A stretch of DNA of 64,000 nucleotides, taken from NCBI GenBank assembly GCA_038025085.1, contig CM076144.1, forward strand, positions 16,827,501-16,891,500. Reading direction: 5' to 3'. Made by a program: the position numbers and the translations under genes. The notes under the pieces were generated by a model, which was not told the DNA's origin, searched no databases, and saw nothing but the letters and a program-made list of their open reading frames with translations. The stretch comes from Tetragonia tetragonoides. Lineage: Eukaryota > Streptophyta > Magnoliopsida > Caryophyllales > Aizoaceae. Shown here piece after piece: positions 37,999-48,344 of this stretch (its first letter is position 1; each line of letters begins with the position of its first letter).

Positions 37999-40900
37999 GG
38001 GGGGTGGGGCAGATAACATGTAGGATTTGGGGATAAATAACATGTGGGATTTAAAGATTACATGCCATTGACCTGTACACCCTAATCAATAATGAGCTCT
38101 ACCAAAAAGTCCCGTAAACCAAAAGGAAAACATGAAAGATATAGCAAACCAGTTTCTTTTACTATCTAGAAAAGTGCAAAGATATCCCAAGTTGTAAGCA
38201 GTCTAAGAAGAATTCCCTCTGTCACAACGGAAGATCCGTTACAATCTAAGAAAATGCATGACTTTTTAAAAACATCATGTACTTGTAGTTCAGTTTTCAG
38301 TACATGGGATATAAATAGGCTAAACAGAACATTCAAAACGGCTAATTTTAGCTTAGAAATGAATTACCACTTCAGGAGGTTCAGAAATGAGAAGATGCAG
38401 GAGAGCAAGCTTGTCAGATGGGGATCTCCATCTTAGAGGACTTAGATATCCTAAGTAGCAGAGAACATAAGATAGTTTAAAATGGTACCCTATTTAGTGC
38501 AGATTTGTGTTAGTTTTCAAGAACTGCTGACAAATGATAGATGTGAGAACCCTGTAGGCCTGTACTGCTGTACCCTTCGTAGAAGGTGCCAGCAATTCTC
38601 ACTTTGATGACTTGTGCAAGTTCTCCTTTTGGTTGTATTTCCTTGGTTGGCTTAGTGAGTCAAAACTACCCACATGTACTTTCATTGATCATTTGGTAAT
38701 AGAAATATTTATTTTTTGCCCACAAATTAACATTCTTTTAGGAACATCCAAACTAGGAATAACGGTATCCTTTCTGAGCAGGAGGTATGTCATAGGACCT
38801 AAGGAAAGAGCAATGGTAAAGAAGATATAAAATAAAAACATATATAATAGAATTTCTACAGAGAGTGAAGATATTTACCTGTAGGCAACTGAAGATAGCC
38901 ACTAGCAGTTTGCTGCATCTTTCTAGATGATGGAAAACCACTGCCTGTGTATGATGCAACATTCAGCAGATGAAAAACATTGAAAGAAATTTTTTATTTT
39001 TTTAGATAAAGAGAAAGTTTTATTAATAGTATGAATAACAGAATTACATCCTAAGAGGACAAGGAGTCCTCAAAAGGAGGCTATTTACAAATCAGCTCAA
39101 TGAAGCATAACCTGTGTAACAGGATAGCTACGAAAACACCCAGCAGCTTTAGCCTACAATGAAGCTAAAATAGACTACTCTGTCCCACAACGCATCCACT
39201 GACATGGAAGTACCAGTAAAGACCCTAGCATTCCTCTCTAGCCAGATGCACCAAAGTATTGCACAGATAGCACTCTTCCACAACAGTTTCTTCTCCTTTC
39301 TCCACCCAAGCCCTGCACTCCTTGCTTGCAAGAACTCCATCATAGTATCCGGGTACGCCCAAACCTCACCTATGTAACCAGATAATCTACTCCAAAGAGT
39401 CTGCGCCACTTCACAACTCAGAAAAACATGTCAAGAGGACTCACTACTAGCCCGACAAAGCAAACATTGAAAAAATTTAAAAGCATCGGTTGAGCCAGTG
39501 GACTATAATTCAGTCATCAGGCTAGTATAACAAGTTCAAAGTAGTGGCATTCCGGGGGGGGCTTAACATATGTATATATAAGCACCAGGTCACAAGCTAA
39601 TAACAAATAACATATGTATACATAAGCACCAGGTCACAAGCTAATAACAAATAAATTAGTCAATAAGGCAATCTATGTTTTTCTGGCTCCCAGTAAACTT
39701 TTTTAATATCTCCTTAGGTTGGTCAAGTAAGACTCATAGTATTTCCTCTGATCTCATGATGTATATATAAGCACCAGGTCTTGGCCTAATAACAAATTAA
39801 TTAATCGATAAGGCCATCTATGTTTTCTGGCTTCCACAAACTTCCTGTTTTCTCCTTAGGGTGGTTAAGTCGGACTCACAATATTTTCTCTAATCTCATG
39901 ATGGCAGCTTAATATATCAGACATGTATATCCTGACTAGTGACTGCATAGAGATAAACAAATCCTGACATCTGGTTTTGGGAGGGCCCGCAACCTGTCAT
40001 GGAACAACATTTCTTTGCGTACAGACTTTTTTCCAACATCACTGACCTCTCCACATCTATGTGGGAGCTCATCTCCTTCAAGTTTTTTGCTGGTACATTT
40101 ATGTCGTTCAGCCAGATGAACTCAATACCCATCACCCACACTGCATGAAATCTCCCACACACATCGTGCAAAAACAACCTAACGACCTGAATATCTGACA
40201 GTTTAACTGACATCACAAAGTACTATAGTTGGAATATCTTTACAGTGACCACAGAAACGAGTTTTAAATTTCCTAAAATTGCAAGCTTAGATGCAAGCTT
40301 TTTTTATAACAAAAGAATTTTATAACGGAAGAAACAAAGAATAAAAGTTAATCGTTCTCAAAGAACAGACCCAAGCCAAACCAAACCTAAAGGAAAACAA
40401 TCTAAAGCTCAATATTCTTTAAACAACAACCTTGATAATTAATACTAGAGGTTAGTCGTTCAAGCTCTCGACTACCCTTCTTTTTCTTAGAATTAATTGT
40501 AGTGCCAAGAGGACTTCATTTTCCATAGGTCCAATGAACTTAATACCGGTCGCCTCCATCAGAGCTTGTCCACGCGCATCTGCCTCCTCTTTACCAAGAG
40601 AGTAACGGGAAAACGCTAAGTGTGGGAGAAGCCTATCCCCATGATTGTGTGAACCCTCCTGCATGGAGGACTCAGGCTCCTGCTTGGAGGACTTAGGCTG
40701 TTGTGAGACAACAGCCCGTTGAGGAGACACAACCTGCTTTAACGTCTCCACAAGCTCGTCCACCTCATGTCTGTTGACCCCTCAAGCATCAACCTCAGTA
40801 GCATGTTGCTGCCCCAAGCCTTGGTTCAAAGAGCAACCTGCATCGTCCTCATTAAACCTAGCTGTCTCTTGTAAATCCACAGGAGTGTCAGACAGATGTG

Positions 40901-43253
40901 AAACCTCCTCCTCCCTTAGATTACCTCTCCTAAGGTTGTCTATGAGCAAATCATTCCCCCCTATGTCAGAATCATCCACAAAGTATAAAAGCTATCATCC
41001 CCTTCCGAGCAGATGCTGTCACCTTGTACACCTCCAATAGAAAATCGTGCGTCAAAACATACACCTCCAATAGAAAATCGTGCGTCAAAACCAAACTCAT
41101 GTGCCACCATCGAACAAGTACCAGCCATGTTTAGATGCAAGCTTAGTGCTGACAGCAGAACCTACGATCAAGGAACTATGTATGGCTGAGACACAACATT
41201 TTGGCCAATTGTATCAGTTTTTGCATTTGCTGATAGCCAAAATCCTGATCCATAATAGGGGTGTCCAAGTTCAACGTTTATTGACATGTAGGCTGAAACG
41301 GCCAATATAACAGATATACAATAGATATATATGGCTTAGATCAAGCTGCGATAGCTGCAACCCATCGTGCGACATTGTTAACACTACTTTTCCATGATGT
41401 AGCGACCATTACAGTGATTTTTCCCTTATCTATATTCCCAGAGCTCCCTGTCAAGGCTCACAATGTAAAGAGTATCAAGAGGTCAAATGTACAAAACCCT
41501 ACCTCTACAGTGGAAGAGAGCCTGCTTTACATCCTATGAGGGGTACATATTGCCTACTACTCCAAACAAATACGAACTAGGAAATAGTTCACTGAAACAT
41601 ATTTGGCAAAGTCAATTATAATGGCTTGAAATTTGCACAATAGTTCTTGTGAATAGACACATCAAATCAAGCCACTTTCATACCCCCATTCCCAGCCCAA
41701 CTGTGAAATAGACAAATGCTTTTAGGATCTTCCAGTTATTTCTCTCTAGTAGTCCAACGCTACAAATTACAGGTTGGGTTCCGCAGCTAGTTAGATTAGT
41801 CTCTTGCAACAATGTATCATGCCTTCTACACAGGAAGTGAATTAATAATGTACATGATAAAAAACCGCAAACAAGGATAGACGGAGAAAATATACCATAT
41901 GAATCTTCAAGCCGGTGTATGAAGGCTAACTGAAATAGAGCACCTGAAATTTCAGCAACAATCATAAGAAATATAATACAATGATATCAAAAAGAGGCAA
42001 TTAGGGTAACAGTAGACAATGCAAAACATAGGCAAAAAAGTTAACCAATCTCAAGCAGAAAGAACCCACATTTTTTTCTTTAACCGCCGTATATAGAAAT
42101 ACTAATCTACTAAACGTTGTCCATCCTTTGAGCATATTCTTTGCAAAATTATTTTCATAAGATAGAGTAAAACATCTTCTATTTCTATGGAAAACTAATT
42201 AGATGTTTCACAATTTCAAAAGGTCGCAGCTAGATGTATTTTGATGCACTCAATATCATACCCAGCATGATTAATAAGTCATAATATAACTTTGTGCATG
42301 AGATCAATAGACTCCAGTCATAATACGAATATTACCCAGAAAAACAGCCCTTTACTTATCCATATGACTGATGAGCAACAAACTCACTGAAAGAATTGGG
42401 AAAACTTCTACACCTAGGTGATATTTGGAGTGCATAACATAACTGCTAGGTGTAATTTTGAAAACATCCTGGTTTCCTGGCAGGAACTTCTACACCTAGG
42501 TGATGTTTGGAGTGCATGTAAAAGGTTTAGGGTTCATAAATTATTGGAAAAAATGGTTATAATGGAAATATCAGAATTATAATACACAAAACAACAAGCA
42601 TAGAGCACCAAGTTGTATGCTGTAGACATGTTCATTAAATAAGGTGCAGTGGTTGCTAAAGTCAATAAAAAGGTCGTGGTTGCTGGTTGCCTCTTCAGAA
42701 CTTAAATTTATACTTTGGCATGTTATGCTCATGTTCACTGAGGTTAGAACATTCTAAGAGACACACAAGTGTATTCTAACAAGCCCCGGTGCCAGAAAGT
42801 CCAAGAGCCATTAGACGGTCATAGACATAGCTAATCCTAATTCTACCACTGAAGAATCTACTACATAGGAAGGTCATGGAGCTACTTTCCACCAATGAAC
42901 TCTTCACAGACAAACATATTCCAAGACAAAGTCTGCCCCAGGATCAGGCCAAAACAATAATTTCCCATCTGGTTATACGTTGATTATACACAAAATATAT
43001 TTCCCACTATGAAATCCAGAAATGGACTACCCAGATGATACTGCAATATATAGCCAGCTAAAAAACGTCGCACAAGACTTAAAGACACCCAATCATCAGA
43101 GATTTGTAATTCTGTATTTATATGTGGATCTCCAACTGAACTGAACAATCTGAATCTCCTCCAGATTTTCACAGTCCCATTATCTTGTTTTATTGGGAGA
43201 ATGGCAAGCCATCACCTTCCACTTCTATTAGTCTAAGCTCCCCCATTCACCAG

Positions 43254-43286
<33 letters not shown>

Positions 43287-44369
43287 AGAAGAAGAAAGAA
43301 AGTAACTCACATAAGAGCCTACAAGTTCAGTTTCTCATTCACTTAAAAGCTATCAGGATCACAAAGACAATGCCAGAGCAATGCTGCATTATGCTTCTTA
43401 TCACCTACAGACTACAGTGAACCCCTTCAGCATTCATTTAGTCAGATGAAAGATATAGCCCACACAAGTGTGCCTAGAATCCATAAACCGTTATGCTAGT
43501 GTCCCTCGCATGGGGCTGACAGGCAGAGTAAGGTTTCAGGAATAGCATGAAGACTACTCTGACGACAGTCTTATACTCCCTCGGTGCACCGTGCGGAAAT
43601 AATAGTTACTATGTTAAGATATCCCGAAAATAAAATAAGAATTCCCTAAAATAGTAAATTAATTATGTTGGCGTGTCCAATATTACCCCCTCCCCCCCAC
43701 ACTCACACATCCTTGTAATCTTAGCTCTTAGTTACACACCTAGTTATAAAGGGCATATTGTTAGCAAATGATGTATTGCTCAAAAAAGGAAAGCCTTAAT
43801 TTTGAGGAGTTGTCATTATATACTACAATTAATTCTGGCATAGAGAATAGCTTTTTACATTCTTAGTTATATGCATATATACATGATTGAGAATGAATGT
43901 TCTGTTAGTGCACTTAACCCAATCAAATAGTCATTATCCACTTCATAAAACTTAATTATACACTTTAATATTAAAAACTACAAATATACTCTGCAAACAT
44001 ACATTATTATTATTACTGGAAATGCATCATTAAACAACAAAAATTCTCAAATTAATGAAGTTGCTAAATCAGTATAGAGGGCATACAGAAATAATTATGC
44101 TTATTTATATTTTGTTGTTGCATTCTTTTTGTTATATCTTTGTAAGGTAGCATTAGTAATTCTAAAAACCCAATATAATGCAGGAAAAAATCAATGGAAA
44201 ATTTCAGTATCAAAAGGCCTATTCTTTATTTATTCTTCAAACTCCTTATAATAACACAAATATAGAATTGATCGTTTTGGCAATAGCAATATGATCTAGA
44301 CTTCCTTTTTTTCTGCGATTTCCAATATTTTGTTTACACTATAAACAAAGCAAAAAAACGAGCTTTAAC

Positions 44370-44401
<32 letters not shown>

Positions 44402-44657
44402 AATAATATTCTTTGTTGCCTTAAATTGAATTCAATTCAATTTCATCAAAAAGCGAAAGTAACCAATCGAATTGACATAAAACATTCATTCAATAACCGT
44501 TATCTCGTACAAATTCTAACATCACAAGTTAAAGCTTAGAAATGTATCAATCAATTCAGATAAATAAGAAACAAATACAAATTGAAGGATTACCGATGAT
44601 CATTCCGATAGTGACGAATGTAAGTAGACCAAAAACGAGTTTCATTCCAGGAGCCAT
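25293..44657 (-). CDS. P4H1: Prolyl 4-hydroxylase, P4H1-like, 12 exons, complete
   Basis: Exons on the minus strand: 44657-44594, 41943-41896, 38944-38879, 37587-37535, 35557-35492, 34091-34017, 31602-31528, 30811-30741, 30648-30597, 30502-30413, 25603-25511 and 25400-25293. All introns are GT-AG. The exons total 861 nt and give 286 residues with no internal stop, about the length of Arabidopsis P4H1. The ATG lies in ACCACCATGG. Residues 5-30 are a hydrophobic anchor, as in type II ER/Golgi enzymes. Visible motifs are VKPEVISWSPRI (78-89), SPRLQVSTVVD, EVRTSSGMFL and RGGQRVATMLMYL. The Fe(II) ligands are His183, Asp185 (PHHDY) and His263 (SVHGGCE). Lys273 sits 10 residues after His263, where 2-oxoglutarate is bound in this family. 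Known family role: hydroxylation of proline in extensins, arabinogalactan proteins and similar secreted proteins. The family call is very secure from the whole-length match. The symbol is by resemblance. Confidence 0.95.
26810..26945 (+). repeat. Possible tRNA-derived SINE
   Basis: The segment has an A-box-like start (GTGGAGGTGGCAATT) and a B-box-like GTGGGTTAGATTCTC about 45 bp later, then a pyrimidine-rich stretch. This layout resembles plant SINEs with a tRNA-like pol III promoter. There is no clear tail or target-site duplication, so the call is tentative. Confidence 0.3.
26940..28440 (+). pseudogene. Degenerate LINE (L1-type) ORF2 fragment
   Basis: Plus-strand translation in shifting frames gives pieces in LINE RT order. 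First comes a region like the upstream RT block (27000-27110), then VRDFWPI, which resembles the DFRPIS motif, near 27075. Next is a SGLRIN-like stretch near 27595, then VARKLKWSMREFLWCG near 27845-27890. The zf-RVT-like region KVPNKVKAFA lies near 28350 (antisense to the host gene). Numerous stops and indels make it inactive. The order and spacing fit one old insertion, but each motif is weak on its own. Confidence 0.6.
29247..29500. mobile_element. GC-rich foldback MITE-like element
   Basis: The ends are inverted repeats: TGTATTAAAAAGCGCGAGGC at the left and the reverse complement of GCGCCTAGGCGCGCCTTTTA at the right, followed by ATACAC. Many GGCGC/GCGCC units lie between. The GC content is far above the surrounding intron. 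The superfamily is not assigned and I found no clear target-site duplication. Confidence 0.6.
30812..31527 (-). other. P4H intron 7
   Basis: This is a 716-bp GT-AG intron in phase 0 with no recognised internal feature. It is followed by two very short introns, 30649-30740 and 30503-30596, of 92 and 94 bp. Confidence 0.7.
31603..34016 (-). other. P4H intron 6, with a LINE RT fragment
   Basis: This is a 2.4-kb GT-AG intron between the exons encoding STVVDTKTGK and GVRSEVRTSS. It contains the LINE reverse-transcriptase remnant described separately at 32690-33075. Otherwise it is AT-rich with no gene. Confidence 0.65.
32690..33075 (-). pseudogene. LINE reverse-transcriptase fragment
   Basis: On the minus strand near 33035-32960 the frame reads LRQGDPLSPF. 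After a one-base frame change it continues LFILVDDVFS. QGDPLSPFLF is the conserved RT motif of plant L1 LINEs. Further along, near 32900, short pieces resemble the region before the FADD motif. Frames are broken throughout, so this is a dead internal fragment. Exact limits are uncertain. Confidence 0.65.
34092..35491 (-). other. P4H intron 5
   Basis: This is a 1.4-kb GT-AG intron in phase 0. Nothing recognisable was seen in it. Confidence 0.65.
35558..37534 (-). other. P4H intron 4
   Basis: This is a 1.98-kb GT-AG intron in phase 0. It contains an A-run of about 35 bases at 36746-36780. I recognise nothing else; the small open frames here lack family signatures. Confidence 0.65.
37588..38878 (-). 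other. P4H intron 3, with a G30 homopolymer
   Basis: This 1.29-kb intron has an uninterrupted run of 30 G at 37968-37997 on the plus strand, inside a larger G-rich block (37963-38009). The transcript would carry it as a C-run. No transposon or gene was recognised. Confidence 0.7.
38990..39460 (-). mobile_element. 5'-truncated LINE 3' end (zf-RVT region)
   Basis: Minus-strand translation from about 39460 reads C-x2-C then ESS-x-H-x-FLSC, then an open frame (39409-39149) with AQTLWSRL and ILWCIWLERNARVF. This is the zinc-binding reverse-transcriptase tail typical of plant L1-type ORF2. The 3' end is A-rich, seen on the plus strand as TTTTTTATTTTTTTAGAT near 38991. Similar sequences flank it: AAACATTGAAAGAAATTT on the left and AAACATTGAAAAAATTT on the right. 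These are probably the two target-site duplications, slightly diverged. Only the last 470 bp or so of a LINE were inserted. Confidence 0.75.
39564..39905. repeat. Local tandem duplications in P4H intron 2
   Basis: The motif TATAAGCACCAGGTC occurs three times. The first two copies, near 39577 and 39621, belong to a repeat of about 44 bp that includes ACAAGCTAATAACAAATA. A longer unit, running from this motif through TCTATGTTTT to TAATCTCATGATG, is repeated from about 39762 with divergence. Confidence 0.7.
40301..41130 (-). mobile_element. Retrotransposed insertion with 14-bp target-site duplication
   Basis: The sequence TTAGATGCAAGCTT flanks this block perfectly, at 40287-40300 and 41131-41144. 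The insert starts on the plus strand with a T-run, the reverse of a 3' A-tail. These are the marks of LINE-machinery retrotransposition. The minus strand opens with an ATG at 41128, two bases inside the insert. It continues in broken frames: 40979-40782, then 40763-40452, the latter ending RKRRVVESLND. No protein family is recognised. The pieces are acidic and hydrophilic and could be a non-catalytic part of a plant LINE or a processed transcript. It contains a 33-bp in-frame tandem duplication (41028-41060 and 41061-41091). Confidence 0.75.
41944..44593 (-). other. P4H intron 1
   Basis: This is a 2.65-kb GT-AG intron in phase 1. It contains a 31-bp A-run on the plus strand at 43254-43284, a short (CAA)n run near 44378, and a direct repeat of CTTCTACACCTAGGTGAT with flanking bases at about 42408 and 42486. 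No coding sequence or recognisable transposon was seen. Confidence 0.7.
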
Positions 44658-44705
44658 GGTGGTAGTAACTGCCGAGTGAGGAGAGAGAGTGAGGGAGGAG
44701 AGAGG

Positions 44706-44737
<32 letters not shown>

Positions 44738-45173
44738 CTCCGACGAGTAAGCGGAGTCTCAGAAGAATTGATGTCAAACAAAACGGAAGGTGTTTTTGTT
44801 TTGGTTATAGTGAAGAAAGAGTGAGAGTGACGACTTTTCAAAAATAAAAATGCCTACAGATTGTAAAGTGAGTTGCCCATTGGTTAAGTTGGTGTTTATT
44901 TTTGCTTTGGGCTTTTGTACTATTGGAATGTGGAAACAACCGTCCAAGATTTGACTCAATTTTTTTTTTTTTAATCAAATTTAAGATTCAGGCAATCAAA
45001 TCAGAGCACATATATTTTGGATTTTTATTTCCTTTTTGGTGTGCTCATAAAAGCTAGTTTTAGGGGGTTGGAAAAGTCGCAAAGGAGCTAAGGAGGAACT
45101 TAAGGCCATGTTATTTTTGTCGTCTTCATGTTGCATTCAGTTCTAATTCGTTTCAATCCTTTCCGTTCGGCAC

Positions 45174-45210
<37 letters not shown>

Positions 45211-45399
45211 TAAGAGAGGATACAAATAATCTAAAAGATTTATCAAGAAAACACAGAAACTGAAAAGATCAGGAACTATGACCGAGTAAAAAGTGCACAT
45301 GCAAGCCAGACTTTATCATCGCAAACTGAGCGTGCAAGGGCAAGGCTACATCTGCTAGATGTAGTTTGTATTACGTAATGTTGCAATCACTTGTAATTA
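44658..45399 (-). promoter_or_regulatory. P4H 5' UTR and proximal promoter region
   Basis: This is the sequence between the P4H start codon and the LTR retrotransposon at 45400. On the plus strand, 44695-44736 is a (GA)n-rich tract, which reads as CT-rich in the presumed 5' UTR, a common plant leader composition. An (AAT)n microsatellite is at about 45174-45209. I see no convincing TATA box. The transposon limits uninterrupted upstream sequence to about 740 bp. Confidence 0.45.
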
Positions 45400-46355
45400 T
45401 GATGCAGGAGCATCCAGCTCAATTCTGATTCAAATTATCATGCCTTATGTTGACATCTGCTTGGATAAACACTGGTACCATACATGAGTCCTTAATGTTC
45501 TTTCCATCATTTAATCTCTGTTTGTCCGTACTATTAGTCCGTACACAATGAGCATTTGTAGTTAGCTTAATTATCCTCCACCATGCATATTATCTTAATT
45601 AGTAAATGTAAATATTTGTAATTGCATTTTTATTTCCTAAATGTAGCTGCTAAAATGAGGCGTGCCTAGAGCACATGTGAGCCTTAAGAACGGATAAGAA
45701 TGAGGCTAAGAACATATTTATCAACTCACCCACCCTTGTCCTTTGCAAAGGATGAAATGGCAGCTGTCAAGTGGTCCTAATATGCTATGGACACACCTCC
45801 AAAGTGGTCGTAAATGAATGTGGCTCTTTTATTGACCAAATGTTGAATACTCTGCGCCTTGGGCATCGCTCCTCCTCTTGGGCAACTCATCCCATTCTAG
45901 ATCACTCCTAGGATTTTTAGGACTAGCATTCTCCTATAAATATGTAAGCTTGAGCTGCTGGCAAACGAAGACCATGATGATGATGAATTTTAATAGGAGA
46001 GTGTTATCTCTTTTAAACCTTTGATCTTGGTTTATTCTTTCTCTAAAATACTTAGTGCATAATTGCTTGAGTGTTCTTGAGAGGAGTAGGAAATCGAATG
46101 TTATTGTAAAAAGTGTTGCTTTATCACTAGTTACTCTGGTTTTCGTCGATTTGGTTGTTTCTTGGTGGTGTTTAAGTACTTTAGCCTTGAATTAATCAAG
46201 TTGTTTAGGCTTGGTGGTTGAAACTTTATCCAAGTCATATCTTTTATTATTTTTCTTTGACATAAACACAAAAACCCATAAAAGAGTTTATCTTTGATTA
46301 GAGAACGAGTTGATAATCCTTTGGGTTGCGTAAATCAATTGAGTTTTATGCATCA
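45400..46355 (+). repeat. 5' LTR of the non-autonomous element
   Basis: It begins TGATGCAGGAGCATCC and ends GTTTTATGCATCA, followed by the primer-binding site. It is collinear with 48345-49346 except for small indels. Shared landmarks are CATTTAATCTCTGTTTGTC and TTTTCGTCGATTTG. Confidence 0.83.
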
Positions 46356-46357
46356 AA

Positions 46358-46370
46358 TTGTTATTAGAGC
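46358..46370 (+). promoter_or_regulatory. Primer-binding site, mutated initiator tRNA-Met type
   Basis: TTGTTATTAGAGC, followed by TTTGG, matches the standard TTGGTATCAGAGC except at two positions. It starts three bases after the LTR end. Confidence 0.6.
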
Positions 46371-47299
46371 TTTGGTTTTTAGCTCGTTCATCTGGATATC
46401 TTGAATATTTGGGAAGTTAGATTTCTTCTCCAATTGGTTTGAAGAGGAAAGGTTGAGTCTTTGGCCCTTAAACAGACTTCAACTCTCTGTCGCTCTCGTT
46501 GGATGGTGGTGGGGAGAAATTTCACAATTCTTCTTATATTGGGAGTTTTATAGGTTTTCTAAACTTGTTTCTTGAGAGTTAGTTCTTCATTGAGCAATTC
46601 TATAACTCCTTAAGGTGGTTTCAAGGCAAAAGGTTGAGATTTGGGCACTCAAGTAGGCATTTTTCCTTGGTGACTCCTATTGAACATGCGACTAGACCAA
46701 GCTGAGGGTCTTGGCCCTTGGAGGCATTTATAAAGGTAAAGTTGTGAACTTTGCTCTTTTTTCTGAGTTTCTAATACCCTTTTCTTTCAATATCTCTTGG
46801 TGGTTTAGGTTTTATTGTTCTCATTTGGAGCAGTTTATTGGTTGGAGTACACGTTCTATTTTGGTTTGAGAAACCTATCATTGTTTTGAGTGTTCTGATT
46901 GTAAAGTGTTGTTCTTTGGGTAATCTTCTGAATTGTGGGTCTGCTTTTGAGTTTATTTCTGCAATTTGGGATTTAAATTGCTGAATTGAACTTATCTTTG
47001 TGTTTTTGGAAGTTTAATTGCTGGTGGTATTCTGTTCATGTTGCTACAAATCTTTATCTGAGCTTGGCTTGTGTGAATTATATGGTGAGAAGCTGCTTGT
47101 TGGGTTATGCTTATGATTGGAGTTGTGCAATCTGCTTTGACATTCATCCAAACAAATTCTTTTTCCCTTCCTACACAGTCCGCAAAGAACCATTGGCCCG
47201 AAAATAATCCACACCTAAACAGGTTCAAGGCCAGAAAATGATTTTTCGTGGTAATTAATTGGATTAGATTCCATACATTCGGTGGGGTACCTCGCACCT

Positions 47300-47452
47300 A
47301 ACCAGTTCATTGAGTGGCTTGGGTACGTCGAAGATTTTTTTGCTCACTATGCTTATCCAGATCTTGACAAGATTAAGCTAGTAACCTCCTCCTTTAGGGG
47401 TCATACTTGGGTTTGGTGGAGGAATTTGAATCAAACAGTAAAAAACTATTGA
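47300..47452 (+). pseudogene. Gag (capsid) remnant
   Basis: The plus-strand frame reads FIEWLGYVEDFFAHY, then PDLDKIKLVTSSFRG and VWWRNL. This is the pattern of plant gypsy Gag (EWL-x-VE-x-FF ... KVKLVA ... WW). A stop follows at about 47450. It suggests a gypsy origin for the element. Confidence 0.7.
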
Positions 47453-47490
47453 GGTTGAATTATTGATGAATCAAACAGTAAAAAACTATT

Positions 47491-48191
47491 GTGTTTGACG
47501 TATTATTTGGTGGGGATACTCCAGTGCAAATTGAAATTTTAGAGCTGGAACAACAGGGTGTTCTCAACCTTGATGTATCTCGAGAAAAGGTTATTGAGGT
47601 TCCCGAGTTGAATCTCAACAGGAAACTGCAAGAGCATAGCGGCAGCAACATACGGACCATATGTCCTCCTAATACTGAGACTTCAAACAACCATGAGTTC
47701 ACAAAGAACTCCCCCATTCAGCTGCTTGTTATAAAGGAATCCTACAGCCCTTTGATTGAAGCTCCCCAAAGCATTATTCTTGATGTTTATCCTGTAAAGT
47801 AGCAGAAGGTAACTCACTCCCTCCAAGTTTCTTCTTCAACAATTCAAGAGAATTATTTGATGATACAGAGTTGTTTGTCGAAAAATGGAAGTGTGGGAAA
47901 TATTCTGGAATTTCCAAGTTAAAGAATGCATACACCTTTAAGAAAAAGGGTTTGTACAACAAGTTGTCATTTAAATTAGTAACCAAAACCCAAGTTCGAG
48001 TGCAAGGCATTTGTGATATGGGACAAGCAATAATCTTTGATGAGTTTATTCACATGAATGAAGTAGATAAAGAGGCGGGAATCGTATGGGTCTTTTGCAT
48101 TGGACTGCTTGTTTCCTACATTGAAGGTGATGGACTCAAGGGCGTGAAAAATGATTTTGATCTTTTCAAACCTAAGTGCAAGATGAATTAA
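47491..48191 (+). pseudogene. Unidentified coding remnant in the internal region
   Basis: Two short open frames (47491-47802 and 47871-48191) have protein-like composition, e.g. LELEQQGVLNLDVS and VTKTQVRVQGICDMG. I do not recognise a family. They may be decayed element or captured host sequence. Confidence 0.35.
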
Positions 48192-48344
48192 CAAGTCTTT
48201 ACAAACTAAAATGGGTGCTACCCATGTCTTCTCTAGTGCTACCTCGAGCTTTAAGCATTCTTCTGTTAACTCTGCCGCTATATTCTGTTTAGGAGGTGAA
48301 CAAACGCAAGATTTTAGGTCAAATCTCAATCAACATGGAGTGTA

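Larger units (their letters stand above)
38945..41895 (-). other. P4H intron 2, holding two retrotransposed insertions
   Basis: This 2.95-kb GT-AG intron contains a 5'-truncated LINE tail at 38990-39460 and a separate insertion with perfect target-site duplications at 40301-41130. Both are in gene orientation, with their poly(A) ends reading as T-runs on the plus strand. A local tandem duplication lies at 39564-39905. Confidence 0.75.

Noticed and set aside
38612..38830. 72-codon frame on the plus strand in P4H intron 3
   Set aside because: It is antisense to the host gene, has no family signature and no supporting context.
39917..40216. 99-codon minus-strand frame in P4H intron 2
   Set aside because: It lies outside both mapped insertions, has no recognisable motif and no upstream or downstream support.
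45100..45300. 66-codon minus-strand frame with a Tyr run
   Set aside because: The Tyr run is the (AAT)n microsatellite; the frame has no other sign of coding.
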